Of a stretch of DNA of 64,000 bases, positions 25,329 through 33,331 are shown piece by piece. The translations under genes and the position numbers were made by a program. Under the pieces are notes generated by a model. That model was given only the letters and a program-made list of their open reading frames with translations. It searched no databases and had not been told where the DNA came from. Position 1 is the first letter of the stretch; every line of letters starts with the position of its first letter. Source of the DNA: Mycobacterium paraense (GTDB taxonomy: Bacteria > Actinomycetota > Actinomycetes > Mycobacteriales > Mycobacteriaceae); contig NZ_LQPM01000008.1 of assembly GCF_002101815.1 (NCBI RefSeq), forward strand, positions 186,001-250,000, in the 5' to 3' direction.

Positions 25329-26483
25329 ATGTCTGCTCTCCGCTCCGTCCTGCTGCTGTGCTGGCGCGACACCGGGCACCCACAGGGCGGCGGCAGCGAG
25401 GCCTACTTGCAGCGCGTCGGCGCGCAGCTGGCCGCCTCCGGAATCACCGTCACGCTGCGCACCGCCCGCTATCCGGGCGCGCCGCGGCGCGAAGTGGTCG
25501 ACGGGGTGCGCATCGACCGCGCCGGTGGCCGGTACTCGGTCTACGTCTGGGCGCTGCTGGCGATGGCCGCCGCGCGCATCGGGCTGGGACCGCTGCGGCG
25601 GGCGCGGCCCGACGTGGTCGTCGACACCCAGAACGGCCTGCCGTTTTTGGCCCGGCTGGTGTACGGCCGCCGGGTGCTGGTGCTGGTGCACCACTGCCAC
25701 CGCGAGCAGTGGCCGGTGGCCGGGCCGGTGCTCGGCCGGATCGGCTGGTTCGTCGAGTCCCGGTTGTCGCCGCGGCTGAACCGCCGCAACCAGTACGTGA
25801 CGGTGTCGCTCCCGTCGGCCCGCGACCTGGTCGCGCTCGGCGTCGCCAACCGGCAGATCGCGGTGGTGCGCAACGGCCTCGACGAGGCGCCGGCGCAGAC
25901 GTTGACCGGCCCGCGCTCGGCGGCGCCCAGGGTGGTGGTGCTGTCGCGGCTGGTGCCGCACAAGCAGATCGAAGACGCGCTGGAAGCCGTTGCGGCGCTG
26001 CGGCCGCGGCTGCCGAATCTGCACCTCGACATCGTCGGCGGCGGCTGGTGGCGGCAGCGGCTCGTCGACCACGCGCAGCGGCTCGGCCTGTCCGGCGCGG
26101 TGACCTTCCACGGCCACGTCGACGACCTCACCAAACACCATGTGCTGCAAAGCTCGTGGGTGCACGTGCTGCCGTCGCGCAAGGAGGGCTGGGGTCTGGC
26201 GGTGGTGGAGGCGGCCCAGCACGCAGTGCCCACCATCGGCTACCGCTCCTCGGGCGGCCTGTCCGACTCGATCGTCGACGGGGTGACCGGGATGCTGGTG
26301 GACAGCCAGGCCGAGCTGGTGGATCGACTCGAGCGGCTGCTGTTCGACCCGGTGCTGCGCGACCAACTCGGCGCCAAGGCCCAGGCGCGCAGCGGCGAGT
26401 TCTCCTGGACGCAAAGCGCCGACGCGATGCGCGACGTACTCGAGGCCGTCCGGGCCGGCGAGTTCGTCAGCGGCGTCGTCTGA
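25329..26483 (+). CDS. GT4-family glycosyltransferase (Rv0225 ortholog)
   Basis: A 384-residue GT-B glycosyltransferase, the same length as Rv0225. The N-terminal Rossmann half begins MSALRSVLLLCWRDTGHPQGGGSEAYL with the acceptor-side glycine-rich loop. The C-terminal half carries VVLSRLVPHKQIEDALEAV and the GT4 signature SRKEGWGLAVVEAAQ (E-x7-E), which binds the nucleotide-sugar donor. There are no membrane helices, so it should work on the cytoplasmic face, transferring a sugar such as mannose to a lipid or protein acceptor. ATG 25329 is chosen over an upstream start because of the -10 element. It overlaps the convergent Rv0226c by 17 nt at the 3' end. The acceptor is unknown. Confidence 0.87.
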   Translation: MSALRSVLLLCWRDTGHPQGGGSEAYLQRVGAQLAASGITVTLRTARYPGAPRREVVDGVRIDRAGGRYSVYVWALLAMAAARIGLGPLRRARPDVVVDTQNGLPFLARLVYGRRVLVLVHHCHREQWPVAGPVLGRIGWFVESRLSPRLNRRNQYVTVSLPSARDLVALGVANRQIAVVRNGLDEAPAQTLTGPRSAAPRVVVLSRLVPHKQIEDALEAVAALRPRLPNLHLDIVGGGWWRQRLVDHAQRLGLSGAVTFHGHVDDLTKHHVLQSSWVHVLPSRKEGWGLAVVEAAQHAVPTIGYRSSGGLSDSIVDGVTGMLVDSQAELVDRLERLLFDPVLRDQLGAKAQARSGEFSWTQSADAMRDVLEAVRAGEFVSGVV

Positions 26484-28137
26484 CCCAACCCAGCACCGAC
26501 CCGGCGGCGGCCCCGAGCAGCGTCGCCAACCACGCCACGTGCGCGATCAGCGTCGCGGTGCGCCGGGCCGGCGGGACACCGGCGGTGTCGCCGCCGATCC
26601 GGTAGAGGGCCAACTCGTTGTCGCGGTAGGCCGGCGTCAGCGCGGCGAGGGTGCGCGCGGCGGCGCCCATGTCGCCGGCGCTGTCCGATTCGACGACCAG
26701 CCACCCGACGCCGGCCCGGGCCAGCGCGGCCGGATCGGGACCGCTCAGCAGCAGGTCCTGCACGGCGCGGGCGCGATCGCCCTCCCCGGCCACGACGACC
26801 CCCGAGATGGCCAGGTCGCCGGTGCTCAGCACGTCGGCGCGCAGCCAGCGGGGCAGCGGGTCCAGCACTGGCGCCGGGCCCGACCAGGAGAACCGCCGCA
26901 TGGTGCCGGCAGGCAGCACCGCGACCGTGCGCGGATCGGAGTTGATCGCGCCCGCCACCGCGGCCCATCCGCGCGGGTAGCGCACCGGGGACACGTTGCC
27001 CCATGCGCCCCACGCCAGGTCCGGCAGCGCCAGGATCAGCGCCAGGCAGCAGACCAGCGCGGCCACCGGCGGCCGCAACCACCGCCGCAACGTCACCACG
27101 GCGCCGGCGCCGGCCAGCGCGTACCCCGGCAGCGCCAGCGCCACCCACTTCTGCCCGTCGCGCAGCACGCCGACGCCCGGCGCGGCGTCGACCAGCGCCC
27201 GCAGTGCGTGCAGGCCCGGGCCCGTCGCCAAAGCGGCCGGCACCAACACGGCCACCGCCGCCAACGCCAACAGCGGCACCGCCGCGCGACGGCGCGCCAC
27301 CACCGGCACCCCGGCCGCCATCACGGCCAGCAGCACCACGGCCGAGGACACCGCGAAAAGCGTTGTCCGCGAAGCCGGTACGGCCTCGCCGTTCCAGATG
27401 CCGCCGAGGCCGGCGAGGCTGCCCAGCGTGCCCAGGCCGGGCTCGGCACGCGGGGCGAACGCGTCCACACCCAGCGCGGCTTGTGACCTCATCGAGGAGC
27501 CCAACGCCGCGGCGGTCAGCCAGGGCGCCGCAGCCACCGCCGCGGCTCCCGAGGCCACGGCGGCGCAGAGCCAGCGCGGCCGCCTCGCACCCGGAACGGC
27601 GACGCAGACCAGCGCCATCGTCGCCGCCAGCAACAGGCCGGTCGGGGTGAGCCCGGCCAGCGCGATCCAGAACGCCAACCCCGGCCAGCCCGACCCGGTA
27701 GACCGCAGCCGGAGCATCGCCGCCGCGACCCAGGGCAGGCAGCCGTAGCCGACCAGCAGGCTCCAGTGGCCCTGCAGCAGCCGTTCGGCGACATAGGGAT
27801 TCCAGATCGCCAGCGTGGTGGCGACGAATTCGCCGGGCATGCCCGCGTCGGGCACCGCCGCGGCGACCAGCCGGGCCGCCCCCCATCCGGCCAGCCACAA
27901 CCCCGCCACCAGCAGCGCCTTGACCACGACGCCGCCGTCGACGACCTGCGAGGCCAGCGCCACCGCGAAATCTTGGGGCGTCGCGCGCGGCGCCGCCGTC
28001 AGCCCCAGGGCCGTGTCGGACAGGTACGACCGCGGCGTCGACACCGCGTCGCGTAGGAGCAGGTAACCGGGCGCCAGGAGCGGCCCGAGCACCAGGAGCG
28101 CCAGCAGCAGCGCGTACCCCGGCCGGGCCCAGCGCAT
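26467..28137 (-). CDS. Polytopic membrane protein (Rv0226c ortholog)
   Basis: A 556-residue membrane protein with about twelve hydrophobic segments. The first is YALLLALLVLGPLLAPGYLL and the last is VAWLATLLGAAAGSVLGWV. A conserved loop (GGIWNGEAVPASRTT) precedes the middle helices, and a periplasmic-looking domain near residues 400-520 contains DPRTVAVLPAGTMRRFSWSG. The layout resembles GT-C enzymes or lipid-linked-sugar membrane proteins, but I see no clear Asp-x-Asp loop to prove it. The order Rv0227c-Rv0226c on one strand with a 9-nt gap indicates an operon. M. tuberculosis Rv0226c is reported essential. It shares 17 nt with the end of Rv0225. Confidence 0.8.
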   Translation of the reverse strand: MRWARPGYALLLALLVLGPLLAPGYLLLRDAVSTPRSYLSDTALGLTAAPRATPQDFAVALASQVVDGGVVVKALLVAGLWLAGWGAARLVAAAVPDAGMPGEFVATTLAIWNPYVAERLLQGHWSLLVGYGCLPWVAAAMLRLRSTGSGWPGLAFWIALAGLTPTGLLLAATMALVCVAVPGARRPRWLCAAVASGAAAVAAAPWLTAAALGSSMRSQAALGVDAFAPRAEPGLGTLGSLAGLGGIWNGEAVPASRTTLFAVSSAVVLLAVMAAGVPVVARRRAAVPLLALAAVAVLVPAALATGPGLHALRALVDAAPGVGVLRDGQKWVALALPGYALAGAGAVVTLRRWLRPPVAALVCCLALILALPDLAWGAWGNVSPVRYPRGWAAVAGAINSDPRTVAVLPAGTMRRFSWSGPAPVLDPLPRWLRADVLSTGDLAISGVVVAGEGDRARAVQDLLLSGPDPAALARAGVGWLVVESDSAGDMGAAARTLAALTPAYRDNELALYRIGGDTAGVPPARRTATLIAHVAWLATLLGAAAGSVLGWVRRRR

Positions 28138-28146
28138 CCGCGGAAG

Positions 28147-29445
28147 CTAGGCCCGTTCGGGCGGGCCGGGGGCTTCGGGTGGCCCGGCGTCGTGCGGCCG
28201 CGGCTCGGCCGGCTCGTCGGACTCCAGGGTCGGCGGGTCGGAAGCGGGCGGATCGGGATCGGCGGCCGGGCGCTGCGTGGGCAGCTTCTCGGTCTCGGCC
28301 TCGGCGCCGGGCACCCGTTCCTCGAGCCCCGTGCGGCCGAAGAATTCCTGATCGGAGCGGTCCAGGCCGGGGTCGGTCACCGCGCTCTCGGTGCGCAGGC
28401 TGAAGGCGGCGAGCACGCCGCCGCCGATCAGCGCGATCAGACCCACCGCGGTGAACGTGATCGGCAGCACCCGCGACCACAGCGCCAGCCGGTCGCGCTC
28501 ATCGCGCGCCGCGTTGACCTGGGACTCGATCGTGTCCTCGTTGGAGGTGACCTTGTAGTCGACCAGCGTCAGCTCCGGCTTGAGCGGATCGCGGGCGAAG
28601 TAGTGGTTGGCGTGCTCGGTCTCCTTGACGATGGTCCCCGACACCGGGTCCACCCAGAAGGTCCGCTGCGCCGCGTAGTAGCGGGTCATGGTGATCTGTT
28701 CGTTGGGATCGCCGCCCTGGACGCCCCACATCGCCGCCGAGGCGGTGAACTTGGAGTCCGTCGTCTGGTCGGCGTACAGCGTCGGGTACGCCACCGGGGC
28801 CACCAGCTTGCCGTCGGGGTTGTAGCCGACGTTCTGGGTGAACTTGTAGGTGGTCAGGCCGTTGACGTCTTCCTGCGTTTCGTAGTTGACGTCGAACGGC
28901 TTCTGCGCGATCGGGTCGAAGAAGGGGTACGTCTTCTTCTCGGTGCGGAACGGGAACCGGTAGGACAACCCGTCGTGGCGCAGCGGCATCGCGGTGGGCG
29001 GGCTCTCGTCGTTGACGGTGCGCGGCTTCTGCACGGAGCCGCCGGGGTGGGTGTCGTCGGAGACGGCCATCGCGGTCTTGCGGTTGAGCGTGACGGTGTC
29101 GACCATCGCCAGCAACAGCCCGCTGTCCTTCTGCTTGTCCGTCCGGCGCACCGAGGTGCCGACCTGCAGCGTGACGACGTCGGCGTTGGCCGGCGATTCG
29201 ACGCTGACCTGCTGCTGGGACACCAGCGGCACGTTCTGGTTGACGACGAGGTGGTCGCTCGCCAGCGACGCGGAGTCGAGCGCGGTTCCGTTGCCGTCGG
29301 CGACCAACGTGGCGTTGATGTCCAGCGGGATCTTGGTGATCCGGCTGCTGGTGTAGGTCGACAGCAGCAGCGCGGCGATCAGCAGGGCGGCCCCGAGTCC
29401 GATGATCGCGCATGCGGCGTAACGCAGCATGACTGCTCGGTTCAT
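28147..29445 (-). CDS. DUF3068 membrane protein (Rv0227c ortholog), lipoglycan synthesis
   Basis: A 432-residue protein with an N-terminal helix (CAIIGLGAALLIAALLL), a large extracytoplasmic beta-rich domain (about residues 35-345), a second helix (ITFTAVGLIALIGGGVLAA near 355-375) and an acidic proline-rich cytoplasmic tail. This is the DUF3068 architecture. From family knowledge, the corynebacterial and M. smegmatis homologs (MSMEG_0317 group) influence lipomannan and lipoarabinomannan maturation. The start ATG 29445 overlaps as ATGA the stop of an 18-residue micro-ORF in a MIRU-like repeat. Rv0226c follows 9 nt downstream. The gene order with Rv0225, Rv0226c and Rv0228 marks an envelope-assembly cluster. 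Confidence 0.85.
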   Translation of the reverse strand: MNRAVMLRYAACAIIGLGAALLIAALLLSTYTSSRITKIPLDINATLVADGNGTALDSASLASDHLVVNQNVPLVSQQQVSVESPANADVVTLQVGTSVRRTDKQKDSGLLLAMVDTVTLNRKTAMAVSDDTHPGGSVQKPRTVNDESPPTAMPLRHDGLSYRFPFRTEKKTYPFFDPIAQKPFDVNYETQEDVNGLTTYKFTQNVGYNPDGKLVAPVAYPTLYADQTTDSKFTASAAMWGVQGGDPNEQITMTRYYAAQRTFWVDPVSGTIVKETEHANHYFARDPLKPELTLVDYKVTSNEDTIESQVNAARDERDRLALWSRVLPITFTAVGLIALIGGGVLAAFSLRTESAVTDPGLDRSDQEFFGRTGLEERVPGAEAETEKLPTQRPAADPDPPASDPPTLESDEPAEPRPHDAGPPEAPGPPERA

Positions 29446-29498
29446 GCGCGCCGCTCCTCCTCATCGCTTCTCTCTGCATCGTCGCCGGCGCGGTTCAC
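29442..29498 (-). repeat. MIRU-like repeat encoding an 18-residue micro-ORF coupled to Rv0227c (copy B)
   Basis: GTG 29498 (minus strand) opens VNRAGDDAERSDEEERRA and stops at TGA 29444-29442, overlapping the Rv0227c ATG as ATGA. A GGAGGG lies 9 nt before the GTG, so the micro-ORF has its own ribosome site. The peptide shares RAGDDA-x-RS-x-EEERR with copy A at 24278-24331. DNA identity over the shared 44 nt is about 90 percent, with changes mostly at positions that keep the frame open. Confidence 0.6.
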
Positions 29499-29637
29499 GT
29501 TGCTGTGCCCTCCTAATGGATCCCCACGTGGCAAACCCGTTCGACCCTAACAGCAGAATTTAAGGCCCCGGCTTACCAACCCATTCAGCCTCGCGCCGAA
29601 TACCCGATTCGCCCGCTGCCACACGACGGGCACACTT

Positions 29638-30813
29638 GTGGTCGTGACCGAAGGCCAGCAGACGGGAGGGACCCGCAGCTTCCTGCCCGCCGTGGAGGGG
29701 ATGCGAGCGTGCGCGGCGATGGGCGTCGTCGTCACGCACGTCGCCTTCCAGACGGGGCACTCCAGCGGCTTCGACGGCCGCCTCTTCGGCCGCTTCGACC
29801 TTGCCGTCGCGGTGTTCTTCGCGTTGTCGGGGTTCCTGTTGTGGCGCGGGCACGCCGCGGCGGCACGGGGTTTGGCGCCGCGGCCGCGCACCGGCCACTA
29901 CCTGCGGTCCAGGGCGATCCGCATCATGCCGGCCTACGTGGTGGCCGTCGTCGTGATCCTCACGCTGCTGCCCGACTCGAATCACGCCAGCCCGACGGTG
30001 TGGCTGGCCAACCTGACGCTCACCCAGATCTATGTGCCGCTCACCCTGACCGGCGGCCTGACCCAGATGTGGAGCCTGTCGGTCGAGGTCGGCTTCTACC
30101 TGGCCCTGCCCGTTCTGGCGTTGCTGGCCCGTCGGCTCCCGACGGCGGCGCGGGTGCCGGCGATCGCGTCGCTGGCGGTGCTCAGCTTCGCCTGGGCCTG
30201 GGTGCCCGTCTTTCTGTTGGACAGCAGAACCTGGAACAACCCGCTGGATTGGCCCCCGGCGTTCTTCTCCTGGTTCGCGGCGGGCATGTTGCTGGCCGAA
30301 TGGGTGCACAGCGGGGTCGGCTTCCCGCACCGCCTGGCGCGCCGGCGGGTGCCGATGGCCGTGATCGCGGTGGCGGCCTACCTGGTGGCGGCGTCCCCGC
30401 TGGCCGGCCCGGCGGGCCTGGCCGTCGGCAGCCCCGCCCAATTCGCGGTGAAGACCGCGATGGGCGCCGTCGTCGCCTTCGCGCTGGTCGCCCCCCTGGT
30501 GCTGGACCGCCCCGACACCCCGCACCGGCTGCTGGGCAGCACGGCCATGGTGACGCTGGGGCGCTGGTCCTACGGCCTGTTCATCTGGCACCTGGCCGCG
30601 CTGGACATGGTGTTCCCCGTCCTCGGCACGTTCGCCTTCACCGGCCGCATGCCCTCGGTGCTGGTGTTGACGCTGATCTTCGGCTGGGCGATCGCCGCGG
30701 TCAGCTACGGCCTGGTCGAGTCGCCGTGCCGGGAGGCGCTGCGGCGCTGGGAGAAGCGCCAGCAGCCAACGCCCCAAGTCACAGACGCTGAGGCGGACGC
30801 AATCGCGCCATGA
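29638..30813 (+). CDS. Membrane acyltransferase-3 family protein (Rv0228 ortholog)
   Basis: A 391-residue acyltransferase-3 protein with about ten membrane helices. It begins with the family signature FLPAVEGMRACAAMGVVVTHVAF, in which the His is the proposed catalytic residue, followed by FDLAVAVFFALSGFLLWRGH and a LRSRAIRI-like Arg motif. The closing part is LGRWSYGLFIWHLAALDMVF and YGLVESPCRE. Such enzymes move an acetyl or succinyl group across the membrane onto envelope sugars or lipids. I recall a corynebacterial homolog next to the DUF3068 gene (TmaT) that acetylates trehalose mycolates, and equivalence is probable but not proven here. GTG 29638 or 29644 are both possible. The 3' end overlaps the convergent ligase by 35 nt. 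Confidence 0.84.
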   Translation: MVVTEGQQTGGTRSFLPAVEGMRACAAMGVVVTHVAFQTGHSSGFDGRLFGRFDLAVAVFFALSGFLLWRGHAAAARGLAPRPRTGHYLRSRAIRIMPAYVVAVVVILTLLPDSNHASPTVWLANLTLTQIYVPLTLTGGLTQMWSLSVEVGFYLALPVLALLARRLPTAARVPAIASLAVLSFAWAWVPVFLLDSRTWNNPLDWPPAFFSWFAAGMLLAEWVHSGVGFPHRLARRRVPMAVIAVAAYLVAASPLAGPAGLAVGSPAQFAVKTAMGAVVAFALVAPLVLDRPDTPHRLLGSTAMVTLGRWSYGLFIWHLAALDMVFPVLGTFAFTGRMPSVLVLTLIFGWAIAAVSYGLVESPCREALRRWEKRQQPTPQVTDAEADAIAP

Positions 30814-32260
30814 CCTCGTCGCGCACGGCCGACCGCCGCGCCTTACCCGCGTCGTCGCGCAACGGGGTGTCGACGAACTCGACGGTGTGCGGCACCTTGT
30901 ACGACGAGATGCGTTCGCGCAGAAACTCTTTCACGCCTTCGGGGTCCAGCGTGGACCCGTCGGCCGTGTGCACCAGGGCGTAGGGCACCTGGCCCAGGTC
31001 CCCGGCGTTCGGATCCGGCACGCCGACGACCAGGCAGGACAGCACGTCCGGATGCGCCGACAGCGCGTTCTCGATCTCGGCGGGGTAGACGTTGCGGCCG
31101 CCGACGGTGAACATGTCGACCCGGCGATCCGACAGGTACAAGAACCCGTCGGCGTCGAAATAGCCGAGGTCACCCAGCGAGTCCCAGCCGTCGCGGCTCT
31201 TGGCCTGGACGCCGACGTAGCGGTACGTCGGCGCGCTGCCGGGGGCGGGGCGCATGTAGATCTCGCCGACCACCCCGGGCGGGCAGGTGTTGCCGTCGTC
31301 GTCGAGCACCTTCATCTCCCCGGCGACCACCACGCCGACCGAGCCGCGATGGGTCAGCCACTGGTCGCCGGAGATGAATGTCAAGGCCTGTAATTCGGTG
31401 CCGCCGTAGAGTTCCCAGACGACCTCGGGGCCCAGCAGCTTGATCCACGCCGCCTTGATGGCCGGCGGGCAGGGGGCGCCCATGTGCCAGAACCGCCTAA
31501 GCGACGACAGATCGTAGGCGCCCGGATCGGCGTGGTAGACCGGCAGCGCCCGCTGCATGATCGTCGGGACCGTGGTCAGGAACGTGACGCGGTGGTCGGC
31601 GATCAGCCGCAGGAACCCGTGCGGGTCGAACCGGCTCATCAGCACCAGGTGGTGGCGCATCAGCAACGCGATCGTGGCGGTGGTGAAACCGGTGTTGTGC
31701 GACAACGGGATCGGGACCAGGGTGGTGTCGCCCTCCTGCGCGCCCAGCGGATAGCCGATGGCCGCCGGTATCCGGCTGTCCCCGCCGGATTCGATGAGCT
31801 TGGGCCGGCCCGTGCTGCCGCCCGACCCCATCGCCTTCCACACCGGCGACACCGCTTCGGGCAACGCGGCGTCGGACAATGCCGGATCCGGCGTGAATCC
31901 CGCTGGCACGCTGGGTATTTCGGCGCTGTCGCGGCCCACCAACAGCGCGGGCGGCCGCAGTGCCAGCAAGCCCTGCAGCTCGGCGTCCGGCAACCGCGCC
32001 GACAGCGGCTGGGGTACCGCCCCGAGCTTCCAGCACGCCACCGCCGCCTGGATCCACTCGACGGAGTTGGGCAGCACCATCGTGACGTAGTCGCCGACGC
32101 CGACGCCGCGCTCGGCGTACGCGCGGGCCAGTCGGTTGGTCGAGCGGTCGAGCTCGGCGCGGGTGAGGGTCAGCCCGTCGCAGGTGACCGCGGGCTCGTC
32201 GGGAGCCAGGGCGGCCAGTGCGGAGATCTGTGAACCGATCGGTGCAACCGGCTCACTCAT
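30779..32260 (-). CDS. AMP-dependent acyl-CoA ligase, coupled to php
   Basis: A 493-residue ANL-family ligase. The P-loop is GSGGSTGRPKLIE near residues 147-159 (first Ser-Gly replaced by Gly-Ser). Further motifs are ELYGGTELQALTF, GEIYMRPAPGS, SLGDLGYFDADGFLYLSDRRVDM, GGRNVYPAEIEN and the C-terminal catalytic lysine in DDAGKARRSAV near residue 477. Its ATG 32260 lies inside the end of php (8-nt overlap), so the two are translationally coupled and the ligase probably activates the acid that the lactonase releases. The gene is absent from the H37Rv locus. It overlaps the Rv0228 tail by 35 nt on the opposite strand. Confidence 0.82.
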   Translation of the reverse strand: MSEPVAPIGSQISALAALAPDEPAVTCDGLTLTRAELDRSTNRLARAYAERGVGVGDYVTMVLPNSVEWIQAAVACWKLGAVPQPLSARLPDAELQGLLALRPPALLVGRDSAEIPSVPAGFTPDPALSDAALPEAVSPVWKAMGSGGSTGRPKLIESGGDSRIPAAIGYPLGAQEGDTTLVPIPLSHNTGFTTATIALLMRHHLVLMSRFDPHGFLRLIADHRVTFLTTVPTIMQRALPVYHADPGAYDLSSLRRFWHMGAPCPPAIKAAWIKLLGPEVVWELYGGTELQALTFISGDQWLTHRGSVGVVVAGEMKVLDDDGNTCPPGVVGEIYMRPAPGSAPTYRYVGVQAKSRDGWDSLGDLGYFDADGFLYLSDRRVDMFTVGGRNVYPAEIENALSAHPDVLSCLVVGVPDPNAGDLGQVPYALVHTADGSTLDPEGVKEFLRERISSYKVPHTVEFVDTPLRDDAGKARRSAVRDEVMARLRPPQRL

Positions 32261-33233
32261 AAGCGCCCTGCCGCTCGAAGATGCGCCGCGGGTTGTCGAC
32301 CAGCATGGTGTGCAACTGCTCGTCGGTGACGCCGCGCTCCTTGAGGGCGGGGATCACGTCGTTGTGGATGTGCAGGTAGTGCCAGTTCGGCGCGGCCACC
32401 GACAGCAGGTCCTCGGGCAGCGCGTCGAAGTAGCAGTTCGCGTCGTGCGAGAGCACCATCTTGTCGGCGTGCCCGCGCTCGCACATCTGCGCCACGGTGT
32501 TCACCCGGTCCTCGAACGGCAGGTACACGTCGATGCCGAAGCGGTCCATCCCGATGTAGGAGCCGGCCGCGATGAGCTCCTCGAGGTAGCCGAGGTCGGT
32601 GGTGTCGCCGGAATGGCCGATGACCACGCGGCTCAGGTCGACGCCCTCCTCCTCGAAGATGCGTTGTTGCTCGAGCCCGCGCCGCAGCCCGGCGTGGGTG
32701 TGCGTGGAGATCGGCACCCCGGTGCGCTTGTGCGCCTGCGCGACCGCCCGCAGCACCCGCTCGACGCCCGGGGTGACGCCGGGCTCGTCGGTGGCGCATT
32801 TGAGGATGCCGGCCTTGACGCCGGTGTCGGCGATACCCTCCTCGATGTCGCGGACGAACATGTCGGTCATGATCTCCGGGCCGTCCATCGGCGTGCCCGG
32901 GCCCAGGTAGTGGAACCGGAACGGCACGTCGTTGTAGGTGTAAATGCCGGTCGCCACAACGATATTCAGCTCGGTGGCCGCCGCGACGCGCGCGATGCGC
33001 GGAATGTAGCGGCCCAGCCCGATGACGGTGAGGTCGACGATGGTGTCGACCCCGCGGGCCTTGAGTTCGTTGAGCCGGTCGATGGCGTCGGCCACCCGCT
33101 GTTCCTCGTCGCCCCAGGCTTCGGGGTAGTTCAGGGCGATCTCGGTGGTCATGATGAAGACGTGCTCGTGCATGAGGGTCACGCCGAGGTCGGCGGTATC
33201 GATCGCGCCGCGGGCGGTATTGAGTTCTGACAC
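32253..33233 (-). CDS. php: Phosphotriesterase-like lactonase Php (Rv0230c ortholog)
   Basis: A 326-residue TIM-barrel binuclear metalloenzyme, identical in length to M. tuberculosis Php. Metal ligands are visible: H22 and H24 in LMHEHVFI, the carbamylated lysine in KAGILKCATDEPG near residue 145, His in PISTHTHAGL, His in VVIGHSGDT and Asp in MVLSHDANC. M. tuberculosis PPH is a characterised member of the phosphotriesterase-like lactonases, which open N-acyl-homoserine lactones and other lactones with weak phosphotriesterase side activity. It starts at GTG 33233. It is followed by an overlapping acyl-CoA ligase gene, suggesting a lactone to hydroxy-acid to CoA-ester route. Confidence 0.9.
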   Translation of the reverse strand: MSELNTARGAIDTADLGVTLMHEHVFIMTTEIALNYPEAWGDEEQRVADAIDRLNELKARGVDTIVDLTVIGLGRYIPRIARVAAATELNIVVATGIYTYNDVPFRFHYLGPGTPMDGPEIMTDMFVRDIEEGIADTGVKAGILKCATDEPGVTPGVERVLRAVAQAHKRTGVPISTHTHAGLRRGLEQQRIFEEEGVDLSRVVIGHSGDTTDLGYLEELIAAGSYIGMDRFGIDVYLPFEDRVNTVAQMCERGHADKMVLSHDANCYFDALPEDLLSVAAPNWHYLHIHNDVIPALKERGVTDEQLHTMLVDNPRRIFERQGAYE

Positions 33234-33318
33234 GGGACTGATGCTAGGTCGATTCGGCGCCGGAACAACAGGGCCCGACAGTTTTGTCCGGTGCGTTCCC
33301 GCGGCGACGCCGGTGCAG

Positions 33319-33324
33319 TACCGT
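33319..33324 (+). promoter_or_regulatory. Putative -10 element of leaderless fadE4
   Basis: TACCGT followed by 7 nt (CCACGCC) and ATG 33332. There is no Shine-Dalgarno sequence. The 98-nt divergent interval to php contains no other element that I recognise. Confidence 0.35.
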
Positions 33325-33331
33325 CCACGCC

